DNA from: DASPMP01 sp035248725
GTDB lineage: Bacteria > Gemmatimonadota > Gemmatimonadetes > Gemmatimonadales > Gemmatimonadaceae
NCBI GenBank assembly: GCA_035248725.1
Contig: DATFHG010000148.1
Span: 1-64,000 of the forward strand
Direction: 5' to 3'
DNA: 64,000 nt
The position numbers were made by a program, and so were the translations under genes. This document shows positions 57,802 to 64,000 of the stretch, piece after piece. The notes below the pieces were generated by a model. The model made no database searches, had not been told where the DNA came from, and worked only from the letters and a program-made list of their open reading frames with translations. How positions within the stretch are numbered: the stretch's first letter is position 1; each line of letters opens with the position of its first letter.

Positions 57802-58854
57802 TCGCTCCAGGAATTTCTTCGACGCGTCGAAGAATTCGAACACGCGGCCACGCCGGCGCTGCGTGACGCGTCGAACGCCGAGGAACTCGAAGCTGCACGC
57901 ATCAAGTTCCTCGGCGATCGATCCGGGCTGCTGAAGAGCATCCAGAAAGACCTCGGCACGCTGGCCCGGGAGGACAAACCGGCCGCCGGCCGCGCGTTCA
58001 ACGAGACAAAGACGCGCGTCGAAGCGCTGCTCGAGGAGCGAGTGCGCGCGATCGCCGCGTCGCGGTCCGCAGGCTCCGGCGCGCAGGACCTCACCATGCC
58101 GCCCCGACGGCAGTGGTACGGCGCCAAGCATCCCGTGACGCTCGTCATCGAGGAGATCGCGGACATTTTCCGCGAGCTCGGCTTCACCATCGCGCTCGGC
58201 CCACAGGTCGAGACCGAGTGGTACAACTTCGGCGCGTTGAATTTCCCCGCGGACCATCCCGCGATGGACGCGCACGACACGCTCTATCTCCGCGACGATC
58301 TGCTGCTGCGCACGCATACGTCGCCGGTCCAGATCCGTACGCTGCAGCAGTACCCCCCGCCGATCCGCATCCTGGCGCCGGGTGATGTTTACCGCCGCGA
58401 CTTCTTCGACGCATCGCATGCGCCGATGTTCGCGCAGATCGAGGGGCTGTGCGTCGACGAAGGCATCAGTTTCGTGGATCTCAAGGCGATGCTGAACAAT
58501 TTCGCTCGCCGCTTCTTCGGCGCCGCGAAGACGCGGTTTCGTCCAAGCTATTTCCCCTTCACCGAGCCGTCGGCGGAGATGGACGTCCAGTGTCAGCTGT
58601 GTAAAGGCGCGGGCTGCGCGGTGTGCAAGCAGACCGGGTGGACGGAGATTCTCGGCTCGGGCATGGTGCATCCCGCGGTGCTCCAGTCGGCCGGCGTGGA
58701 CGCGGAGAAATACACGGGGTGGGCGTTCGGCATGGGACCGGCGCGTATCGCGCTGCAACGGTACGACATTCCGGACATCCGCATCCTCTATGACTCGGAT
58801 GTGCGGTTCCTCGAGCAGATCGCGGAGCCGTCGACGAAGGCGGGAGACGGATGA
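57799..58854 (+). CDS. pheS: Phenylalanine--tRNA ligase alpha subunit, proposed ATT start
   Basis: PheS is the catalytic subunit of phenylalanyl-tRNA synthetase. The open frame begins after the rplT stop with an N-terminal coiled coil (LEAARIKFLGDRSGLLKSI, as in family members), then motif 2 and 3 regions: HPVTLVIEEIADIFRELGF, DTLYLRDDLLLRTHTSPVQ, YRRDFFDASHAPMFAQIEGL, SYFPFTEPSAEMDVQC and GWAFGMGPARIALQRY. The first ATG/GTG (58042) would delete the whole tRNA-binding coiled coil, so the ATT at 57799 behind GGAGG is the likely start (351 residues). It overlaps pheT by ATGA. Confidence 0.93.
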   Translation: MSLQEFLRRVEEFEHAATPALRDASNAEELEAARIKFLGDRSGLLKSIQKDLGTLAREDKPAAGRAFNETKTRVEALLEERVRAIAASRSAGSGAQDLTMPPRRQWYGAKHPVTLVIEEIADIFRELGFTIALGPQVETEWYNFGALNFPADHPAMDAHDTLYLRDDLLLRTHTSPVQIRTLQQYPPPIRILAPGDVYRRDFFDASHAPMFAQIEGLCVDEGISFVDLKAMLNNFARRFFGAAKTRFRPSYFPFTEPSAEMDVQCQLCKGAGCAVCKQTGWTEILGSGMVHPAVLQSAGVDAEKYTGWAFGMGPARIALQRYDIPDIRILYDSDVRFLEQIAEPSTKAGDG

Positions 58855-61310
58855 ACGCGTCGTACGAGTGGCTGCGCGCCTTCGTCGACATCGACGCGAG
58901 TCCGAGCGAGCTGCGCGAGCTCTTCACCGCGCACACTGCCACGGTGGACGAGATCGTCGCGCTCCGAACGGACCTCGCGCCGATCGTCGTGGCCCGCGTG
59001 CTCGAGGCCCACCGCCACCCGGACTCGGATCACCTCTGGGTCACGCAGGTGGACGCTGGTGGAGCACAGCCGCTCGAGGTCATCTGCGGCGCGCCGAACG
59101 TGACCACGGGAGCCTTGTACCCGTTCGCACCGGTTGGTACCACGATGCCGAACGGCATGAAGATCGAGCGCCGGAAAATCCGCGGCATCAACTCCAATGG
59201 CATGTTGTGCTCCGCACGCGAGATCGGACTCGGCGAGGACCATGCCGGGATTCTCGAGCTGCAGGTGAATGCGCGGCCGGGCGCGCCGTTCCTGACGGTG
59301 ATGCCCGTGGGCGATTCGCGCCTGGTGCTCGACGTCGGCGCGAACAGACCGGATCTGCTGTCGCATCTCGGCCTCGCGCGCGAGCTTTCGGCGATCACCG
59401 GCAAACCGTGGCATCTCCCGGCGCTACCGGGGCTCGGAGGCGAAACGCCGAAGCCGGTCCGGGTCGAAGCCGACGATCGTGCGCCGACGCGCGATGTCGA
59501 GGGCAAGGTGCTCGACGACGTGCGCGTGGTAGTCGAGGCCGACACGCGGTGCCGTCGCTACATCGCAGCCGTGGTCGGTGGCGTAAAGATCGGCGCGAGC
59601 CCCGAATGGATGGTGCGCCGTCTGGAGGCGGTCGGGGTGCGGTCGATCAACAACGTCGTGGACGCCACGAATTACGTGCTCCACGAGCTGGGGCAGCCCG
59701 TACACGCGTTCGACGCGTCGACGCTGCATGGCGGCGTCATGTCCGTGCGGCGGGCGCGGGCCGGCGAAACGCTGATGACGCTCGACGGCGTCGTGCGAAA
59801 GTTGCCGCCCGAGGCCGTGGTCATCGCGGACCGCCAGGCCCAGGCAGTGGCGGGCGTGATGGGCGGTCGGGAAAGCGAGGTGAGTGAACGGACCGTCGAC
59901 CTCTTCATCGAGGTCGCGAGCTTCGATCCAAAGCTGACACGGTCCGCCCGACGCGCCATCGGTCTGAACACGGACGCCAGCTACCGCTTCGAACGCGGCG
60001 TGGATCCGGAGCTCGGGCCGATGGCGATGGATCGCGTACTCCGCATCATCGTCGCACTGGCCGGCGGCACGCCGACGACGCCGCTCGATCTCGTGACGAG
60101 CAGGGTGGACCGTCGAATGGTGACCCTGAGGTCAACGCGCGTCACCCAGGTGCTTGGCGCCGGCGTCCCCATGCCGACCGCGCGCGGCTATCTCGAGCGC
60201 GCTGGCTTCGAGATCACGTCCGCGACGAGCAGCGAGATGAGTGTCCGCGTCCCGACGTGGCGCACCGACGTCACGACGGAGATCGATCTGGTCGAAGAAG
60301 TCGCGCGCTTCCATGGATACGACACGTTTCCGACGGAGATCAGGCCGTTCCGGCCGACCACAACGCGCGATGACCCGATGTGGACCAGCGCCGCGCGCGT
60401 GCGTGACGCGATGGTCGGTCTCGGCTTCTACGAGGCGCGCCCCATGCCGTTCGTCGCAGGGGCCGACGAGACTCACGCGCGTGTGGCGAATCCCCTCGCC
60501 GAAAATGAGGCGCATCTGCGCGGCTCACTCCTGGAGACGCTCGCCCGACGCGCCGAGTACAACCTGGCGCAACGCGTCGGCGACATTCGGCTATTCGAGA
60601 TCGGCTCGGCGTTCGTGCCGCGCAGCTCCGGCACGCTCGCGGAAGAGTTGCGGCTGGGCGTCGTGCTGATGGGTCGCCGTCGGCCCGCCCATTTCACGGA
60701 GCCGGATCCGCCCTCCTTCGACGAATGGGACGCGAAGGGAATCGCGACACGCGCGGCGGAAGTCGCACATCCAGGCACGGCGGTGCGACTGGCTCCCGCG
60801 ACGGATGGCGGGGCGATGCTGTGGAATATCGAGTCGAACGGAGCGTCGATCGGCACGGTGTCCCGGCTCATGCTCGATGCCCCGATATGGGCGTCGCCCG
60901 CCTTCGCGGTCGAACTGCGTCTGGGCGACATCGAGACCGCGCAGCCGGCAGCTCGAGGAACGCACACATATAAGGAAGCGGCCAATCCCAGGGCGTCGGT
61001 CGCGCGCTATCGCGGCGTACCCACCATGCCTGCCGCCGAGTTCGACCTCGCGCTGCTGGTGCCCGCCGGGGTGACCGCGGACGAGGTCGAGCGCGTGGTC
61101 CGCGGTGCTGCCGGCGACCTCCTGGAGCGCCTTGATCTGTTCGACCAATACACCGGAGAAGGTGTCGAGGCGAACCATCGTAGCTTGGCCTGGCGATTGA
61201 CGTTCCGTCATCCGGACCGCACTCTTCGAGACAAGGAAATCGAAGGCAGGCGCGCGAAGATTCTGGGCGCGCTCGAAGAGGAACTCCATGTCCGTCAAAG
61301 AACCGCCTGA
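58851..61310 (+). CDS. pheT: Phenylalanine--tRNA ligase beta subunit
   Basis: The 819-residue beta subunit carries the tRNA-binding EMAP-like domain (about 45-150: AHRHPDSDHLWVTQVDAGG, GMLCSAREIGLGEDHAGIL), the B3/B4 editing domain (RSINNVVDATNYVLHELGQP, HAFDASTL), B5 (VTQVLGAGVPMPTARGYLE), the catalytic-like core (NPLAENEAHLRGSLLETLAR) and the C-terminal FDX-ACB anticodon-binding domain (LFDQYTGEGVEANHRSLAWR, RHPDRTLRDKEIE). It overlaps pheS and the following coiled-coil gene. Confidence 0.96.
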   Translation: MNASYEWLRAFVDIDASPSELRELFTAHTATVDEIVALRTDLAPIVVARVLEAHRHPDSDHLWVTQVDAGGAQPLEVICGAPNVTTGALYPFAPVGTTMPNGMKIERRKIRGINSNGMLCSAREIGLGEDHAGILELQVNARPGAPFLTVMPVGDSRLVLDVGANRPDLLSHLGLARELSAITGKPWHLPALPGLGGETPKPVRVEADDRAPTRDVEGKVLDDVRVVVEADTRCRRYIAAVVGGVKIGASPEWMVRRLEAVGVRSINNVVDATNYVLHELGQPVHAFDASTLHGGVMSVRRARAGETLMTLDGVVRKLPPEAVVIADRQAQAVAGVMGGRESEVSERTVDLFIEVASFDPKLTRSARRAIGLNTDASYRFERGVDPELGPMAMDRVLRIIVALAGGTPTTPLDLVTSRVDRRMVTLRSTRVTQVLGAGVPMPTARGYLERAGFEITSATSSEMSVRVPTWRTDVTTEIDLVEEVARFHGYDTFPTEIRPFRPTTTRDDPMWTSAARVRDAMVGLGFYEARPMPFVAGADETHARVANPLAENEAHLRGSLLETLARRAEYNLAQRVGDIRLFEIGSAFVPRSSGTLAEELRLGVVLMGRRRPAHFTEPDPPSFDEWDAKGIATRAAEVAHPGTAVRLAPATDGGAMLWNIESNGASIGTVSRLMLDAPIWASPAFAVELRLGDIETAQPAARGTHTYKEAANPRASVARYRGVPTMPAAEFDLALLVPAGVTADEVERVVRGAAGDLLERLDLFDQYTGEGVEANHRSLAWRLTFRHPDRTLRDKEIEGRRAKILGALEEELHVRQRTA

Positions 61311-61605
61311 GCTGAAAGCTTTCCGAGAGCTGGAAGTCCTGGTCCGTCATCTGGGCGACGAGCTGGCCACCTTCCGCCGGCGCGCGCTGGCGGCGGAAAC
61401 GCAGCTCAAGGATGTCGAGGCGGGGCAGGTGCCATCGCGGTCGCGAGCATCAGCCGGCGACCACCACGAGCTCGAGGACGAGAATCGGGCGCTACGCGGC
61501 CGCGTCGAGCGCGCTGAGGAGCGCATCAGGCAGCTCATGGACCGTGTGCGCTTCCTGCGCCAACAGATGCAGCTCACGACGTCTTCAGCCACGCGCTCCG
61601 GATGA
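61288..61605 (+). CDS. Small coiled-coil protein, possible ZapB-like partner of ZapA
   Basis: I do not recognise a family for certain. The 105-residue protein is highly charged with heptad-like helices at both ends (AFRELEVLVRHLGDELATFR and LRGRVERAEERIRQLMDRVR) and a flexible Ser/Arg-rich middle. It overlaps pheT by 23 bases and zapA by four, so it is co-translated with ZapA. A short coiled-coil next to zapA invites comparison with ZapB-type division proteins, which are small parallel coiled coils; this is inference from position and shape only. Confidence 0.68.
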   Translation: MSVKEPPELKAFRELEVLVRHLGDELATFRRRALAAETQLKDVEAGQVPSRSRASAGDHHELEDENRALRGRVERAEERIRQLMDRVRFLRQQMQLTTSSATRSG

Positions 61606-61943
61606 AAAAGAATCTCGTTCGCGTCACGATCATGGATGAGGAGTACGCCATCCGGAGCGACGCCTCGCCCGAGCACACAAAAGCGGTCGCGGCATATCTG
61701 GAGGATGCGATCCGGCGCGTACTCGACACCGGTTCGGTGGTCGAGACCAGTCGCGCAACCATCCTGGCCGCGCTCCAGATCACCGGGGAGTTGTTCGAGG
61801 CGCGCGACTCCCAGGACGGTGCGGACAGCGGGTCCGATGGACGCGTCGCGGCGACCTCGGACATCGCTCGGCGACTGCGGGATTTGAGCGCCGAAGTGCG
61901 GCATATGCTGCCGCCAGCCAAGCGCGGCGAGCCGGCCGCGTAG
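61602..61943 (+). CDS. zapA: Cell division protein ZapA
   Basis: ZapA cross-links FtsZ filaments. The 113-residue protein has the family opening VRVTIMDEEYAIRSDASPEH and HTKAVAAYLEDAIRRVL, then ILAALQITGELFEAR and a C-terminal coiled helix (LRDLSAEVRHMLP). The ATG lies in the end of the coiled-coil gene (ATGA). In several phyla zapA is followed by the 6S RNA gene, then rny, which fits the structured gap described next. Confidence 0.88.
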   Translation: MKKNLVRVTIMDEEYAIRSDASPEHTKAVAAYLEDAIRRVLDTGSVVETSRATILAALQITGELFEARDSQDGADSGSDGRVAATSDIARRLRDLSAEVRHMLPPAKRGEPAA

Positions 61944-61976
61944 TACGGATCACCCGGCCGATTCGTTGCCTTTTCG

Positions 61977-62140
61977 GGAACCTCGCCGTAACCTTACGCA
62001 ACACGATTAGCCAGGCGGGTCCGTAGTGGAGCGCGCTTGTGGCACCCTCCCGTCCCACACCCTTCGCCGGTGTGGGCCCGGATGCGGCAGCCGCGCGAGC
62101 CACGCGGATTGCGAGCAGTTCTACCCGTCTCTGCGGTTCC
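61977..62140 (+). ncRNA. Structured RNA candidate between zapA and rny, possibly 6S RNA (ssrS)
   Basis: The 221-base gap folds into a long rod by eye: GGAACC (61977) pairs with GGTTCC (62135), GTAG (62023) with CTAC (62121), GTGGC (62039) with GCCAC (62099), and CCCACACC (62054) with GGTGTGGG (62069) around CTTCGCC. A closing stem, internal bubbles and an apical hairpin are the 6S layout, and the site between zapA and rny is a known 6S location. Against it, a promoter-like TTGCCT-N17-TAACCT (61966-61994) would start the RNA inside the outer stem. A structured rny leader is the alternative. Confidence 0.4.
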
Positions 62141-62164
62141 GGCCGCAGTGGAGCATAGATCCAT

Positions 62165-63748
62165 ATGAACTCGACCGCGCTGCTGGCCGCGCTAGGCATT
62201 TTGGTACTCGCCTCGCCGGCTTTTTTCATTTTTGGTAGGCGGCTGGGCGTCACCTCGGAACGTCGTCGTCAGCAAGCCGCGAAGGCCGGCGCCGAGGAAA
62301 CCGCGAAGCGGATTGTCACGGACGCCGAACGTGAAGCCGAGACCGTCCGCAAGAGCGCGGTCGTCGCGGGCAAGGAGGAGCTGATCAAGCTGCGCGAGTC
62401 CTTCGAGTCCGAGGTGCGCGGCCGTCGCGGCGAAGTGGAGCGGGAGGAGAAGCGGCTCGTCGAACGCGAAGGGACGCTGGACCGGAAGTTCGACGTGCTC
62501 GATCAGCGCGACAAGGATCTCAGCCGTCGCGCCAGCGAGTTCGGGCGACGCGAGAAACAGGTGATCGAGCGCGAAGAGGAGTTGAAGAAGCTCATCGCCG
62601 ACGAGCGGCAGCGGCTCGAGCAGATGGCGGGCATGTCCGCGCAGGACGCGAAGGCAGAGCTGATCCGGCGACTGGAGGAAGAGGCGCATGCGGACGCGGC
62701 CAACAAGCTGCGCGAGATCCGCGAGCGGGCGCGACGCGACGCCGAGCGCGAGGCGAAGAAGATCGTCGCGCTCGCGATCCAGCGCATCGCCGCCGAACAC
62801 ACGGCGGAGTCCACCGTCTCGGCGGTCTCGCTCCCCAGCGACGAAATGAAAGGCCGCATCATCGGCCGCGAGGGGCGCAACATCCGCGCGTTCGAGCTCT
62901 CGACCGGCGTCGACGTGATCATCGACGATACGCCGGACACCGTCGTCGTCTCGTGCTTCGACCCGATTCGGCGCGAGGTCGCTCGTCTCGCGTTGGAGAA
63001 GCTCGTCTCGGACGGACGCATCCATCCCGGCCGGATCGAGGAGGTGGTGAACAAGTCGCGCCGCGAGATCGACCAGCAGATCATCGAGCTCGGCGAGCAG
63101 TCCGCGTACGAAGTCGGCGTCCACGGCCTGCATCCCGAGATCATCAAGCTGATCGGACGCATGCATTGGCGCACGAGCTACGGCCAGAACATCCTGCAAC
63201 ACTCGAAGGAAGTCGCGTGGCTTGCCGGCATCATGGCCACGGAGCTCGGCCTGGACGCGGCGATGGCCAAGCGGGGCGCGCTGCTGCACGACGTGGGCAA
63301 GGTGCTCACGCACGAGCACGAGGGCACACACGTGCAGCTCGGCGTCGAAGTCGCGACCAAGTACGGCGAGAATCCGATGGTCGTGAATTGCATCGCCGCG
63401 CACCACGATGACGTTCCGCACGAAAGCGAAGTGTCGGTGCTGGTGCAGGCAGCCGACGCCATCAGCGGGTCACGACCGGGCGCCCGGCGCGAAGCGTTCG
63501 AGACCTACGTGAAGCGGCTCGAAGGGCTGGAGAAAATCGCGTCGAGCTACAAAGGGGTCGAGAAGGTGTTCGCGATCCAGGCGGGGCGCGAGGTGCGCGT
63601 GATCGTGACGCCGGATCACATCGACGACGCGCGCATGGGCACGCTCACGGAGGAGATCGCGCGCCGCATCGAGGCGGAACTGCAATATCCGGGACAGATC
63701 AAGGTCGTCGCGATCCGCGAGACGCGGGCGGTGGATTTTGCGCGCTGA
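62165..63748 (+). CDS. rny: Ribonuclease Y
   Basis: RNase Y is a membrane-tethered endonuclease starting mRNA decay. The 527-residue protein has an N-terminal membrane helix (LLAALGILVLASPAFFIFG), a long charged coiled coil (about 30-215), a KH domain with MKGRIIGREGRNIRAFELST and an HD domain (MHWRTSYGQNILQHSKEVAW, GALLHDVGKVLTHEHEG) with catalytic H-D pair. All domains are intact. It is preceded by the structured gap and overlaps the folD start by 11 bases. Confidence 0.96.
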   Translation: MNSTALLAALGILVLASPAFFIFGRRLGVTSERRRQQAAKAGAEETAKRIVTDAEREAETVRKSAVVAGKEELIKLRESFESEVRGRRGEVEREEKRLVEREGTLDRKFDVLDQRDKDLSRRASEFGRREKQVIEREEELKKLIADERQRLEQMAGMSAQDAKAELIRRLEEEAHADAANKLREIRERARRDAEREAKKIVALAIQRIAAEHTAESTVSAVSLPSDEMKGRIIGREGRNIRAFELSTGVDVIIDDTPDTVVVSCFDPIRREVARLALEKLVSDGRIHPGRIEEVVNKSRREIDQQIIELGEQSAYEVGVHGLHPEIIKLIGRMHWRTSYGQNILQHSKEVAWLAGIMATELGLDAAMAKRGALLHDVGKVLTHEHEGTHVQLGVEVATKYGENPMVVNCIAAHHDDVPHESEVSVLVQAADAISGSRPGARREAFETYVKRLEGLEKIASSYKGVEKVFAIQAGREVRVIVTPDHIDDARMGTLTEEIARRIEAELQYPGQIKVVAIRETRAVDFAR

Positions 63749-64000
63749 GGTCACGGCGACCGTCATCGACGGCAAGGAGGTCGCGCGGCGGGTGCGCGAT
63801 CGCGTCGCCGAAGAAGTGAAAGTCCTCAAGGCCCGCGGTGTCACGCCCGGACTCACCGTCGTGCTCGTGGGGGACGATCCGGCCAGCACTGTCTATGTCG
63901 CGTCGAAGGGAAAGGCATGCGCCGACGCGGGCATGAAAGGCGATACGATTCGATTGCCCGCGAGCACCGCGCAGCCCGAGCTGCTGCGGATCGTGGACAG
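63738..64000 (+). CDS. folD: Bifunctional methylenetetrahydrofolate dehydrogenase/cyclohydrolase, N-terminal part
   Basis: The first 87 codons of a FolD protein run off the window end. The sequence ATVIDGKEVARRVRDRVAEE, VTPGLTVVLVGDDPASTVYV and SKGKACADAGMK follows the FolD N-domain closely, including the catalytic-site Tyr and Lys (V-Y-V-x-x-K). FolD interconverts methylene- and formyl-tetrahydrofolate. The TTG start overlaps rny; there is no ATG or GTG before the conserved I-D-G-K, so TTG is the only likely start. Confidence 0.92.
   Translation, partial: MRAEVTATVIDGKEVARRVRDRVAEEVKVLKARGVTPGLTVVLVGDDPASTVYVASKGKACADAGMKGDTIRLPASTAQPELLRIVD

Noticed and set aside
57439..58758. 439-codon open frame antisense to rplT-pheS, and similar long antisense frames over recA, dnaG, arcA and rny
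   Set aside because: All mirror highly conserved genes on the + strand and have shadow-type composition; none has a plausible start site or motif.
1..64000. CRISPR array, insertion sequence, prophage or integration site
   Set aside because: No regularly spaced direct repeats, transposase, integrase or tRNA-end duplication was found.

Overview
The window is 64 kb of high-GC (roughly two-thirds G+C by eye), gene-dense bacterial chromosome. About 67 protein genes, nearly all on the + strand, often overlap by 1-8 bases (ATGA, GTGA or TGATG junctions). Two tRNA genes are present; I found no rRNA, insertion sequence, prophage or CRISPR array, and no stretch over about 220 bases lacks a gene. Heptose genes (gmhA, rfaE1), an Mla lipid-transport set, a Wza-like export protein and a lipoprotein point to a diderm (Gram-negative type) cell. 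Gene content and order look like Gemmatimonadota; this is inference from general resemblance and was not tested.

Layout. 1-12.9 kb: end of a glycerophosphodiesterase gene, yraN, recA-recX-alaS, a small unknown, gmhA, an SDR, a type I asparaginase, a lone minus-strand unknown, cca, another unknown, a ZIP transporter, rarA and a LEA-type lipoprotein. 12.9-23.9 kb: hflX, then a lipid island: CerR-like epimerase, a giant acyl-AMP ligase/ACP/alpha-oxoamine synthase fusion, a phosphopantetheinyl transferase, a PAP2 phosphotransferase, a YghO-like GNAT acyltransferase, a GT4 glycosyltransferase, a flippase-like membrane protein and a polysaccharide deacetylase. This matches the logic of bacterial ceramide/sphingolipid synthesis, with the first three proteins fused into one chain, and is the most interesting system here. 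24-31.6 kb: tRNA(CAT), rfaE1, mlaEFD, tRNA-Val, a six-SLBB export protein and an EamA transporter. 31.7-48.7 kb: asparaginase II, a CMD-family protein, obg, dprA, hemW, hrcA-dnaJ-prmA-rsmE, a HIT protein, then yqeY-mutS2-dnaG preceded by an 8-codon relic that looks like the start of rpsU, a Zn-ribbon coiled-coil protein, recJ, rsmD and coaD. 48.7-56.5 kb: pta, a STAS / HATPase / PP2C partner-switching trio, rsmA, rex with a perfect operator over its start, arginine deiminase, a DnaQ-like exonuclease and a metallo-beta-lactamase-fold enzyme. 56.5-64 kb: infC-rpmI-rplT-pheS-pheT-(coiled coil)-zapA, a structured intergenic RNA candidate, rny and the start of folD.

A second theme is translation initiation. 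Four conserved proteins (HflX, RsmD, IF3, PheS) keep family-typical N-termini that can only be encoded if translation starts at ATC, CTG, ATC and ATT, each behind a purine-rich Shine-Dalgarno-like sequence. IF3 itself discriminates against such codons, so infC and pheS, in one operon, may share IF3 feedback. The infC leader also carries a strong hairpin plus eight T residues just before the start, with an upstream sequence able to compete for it, as expected of an attenuator.
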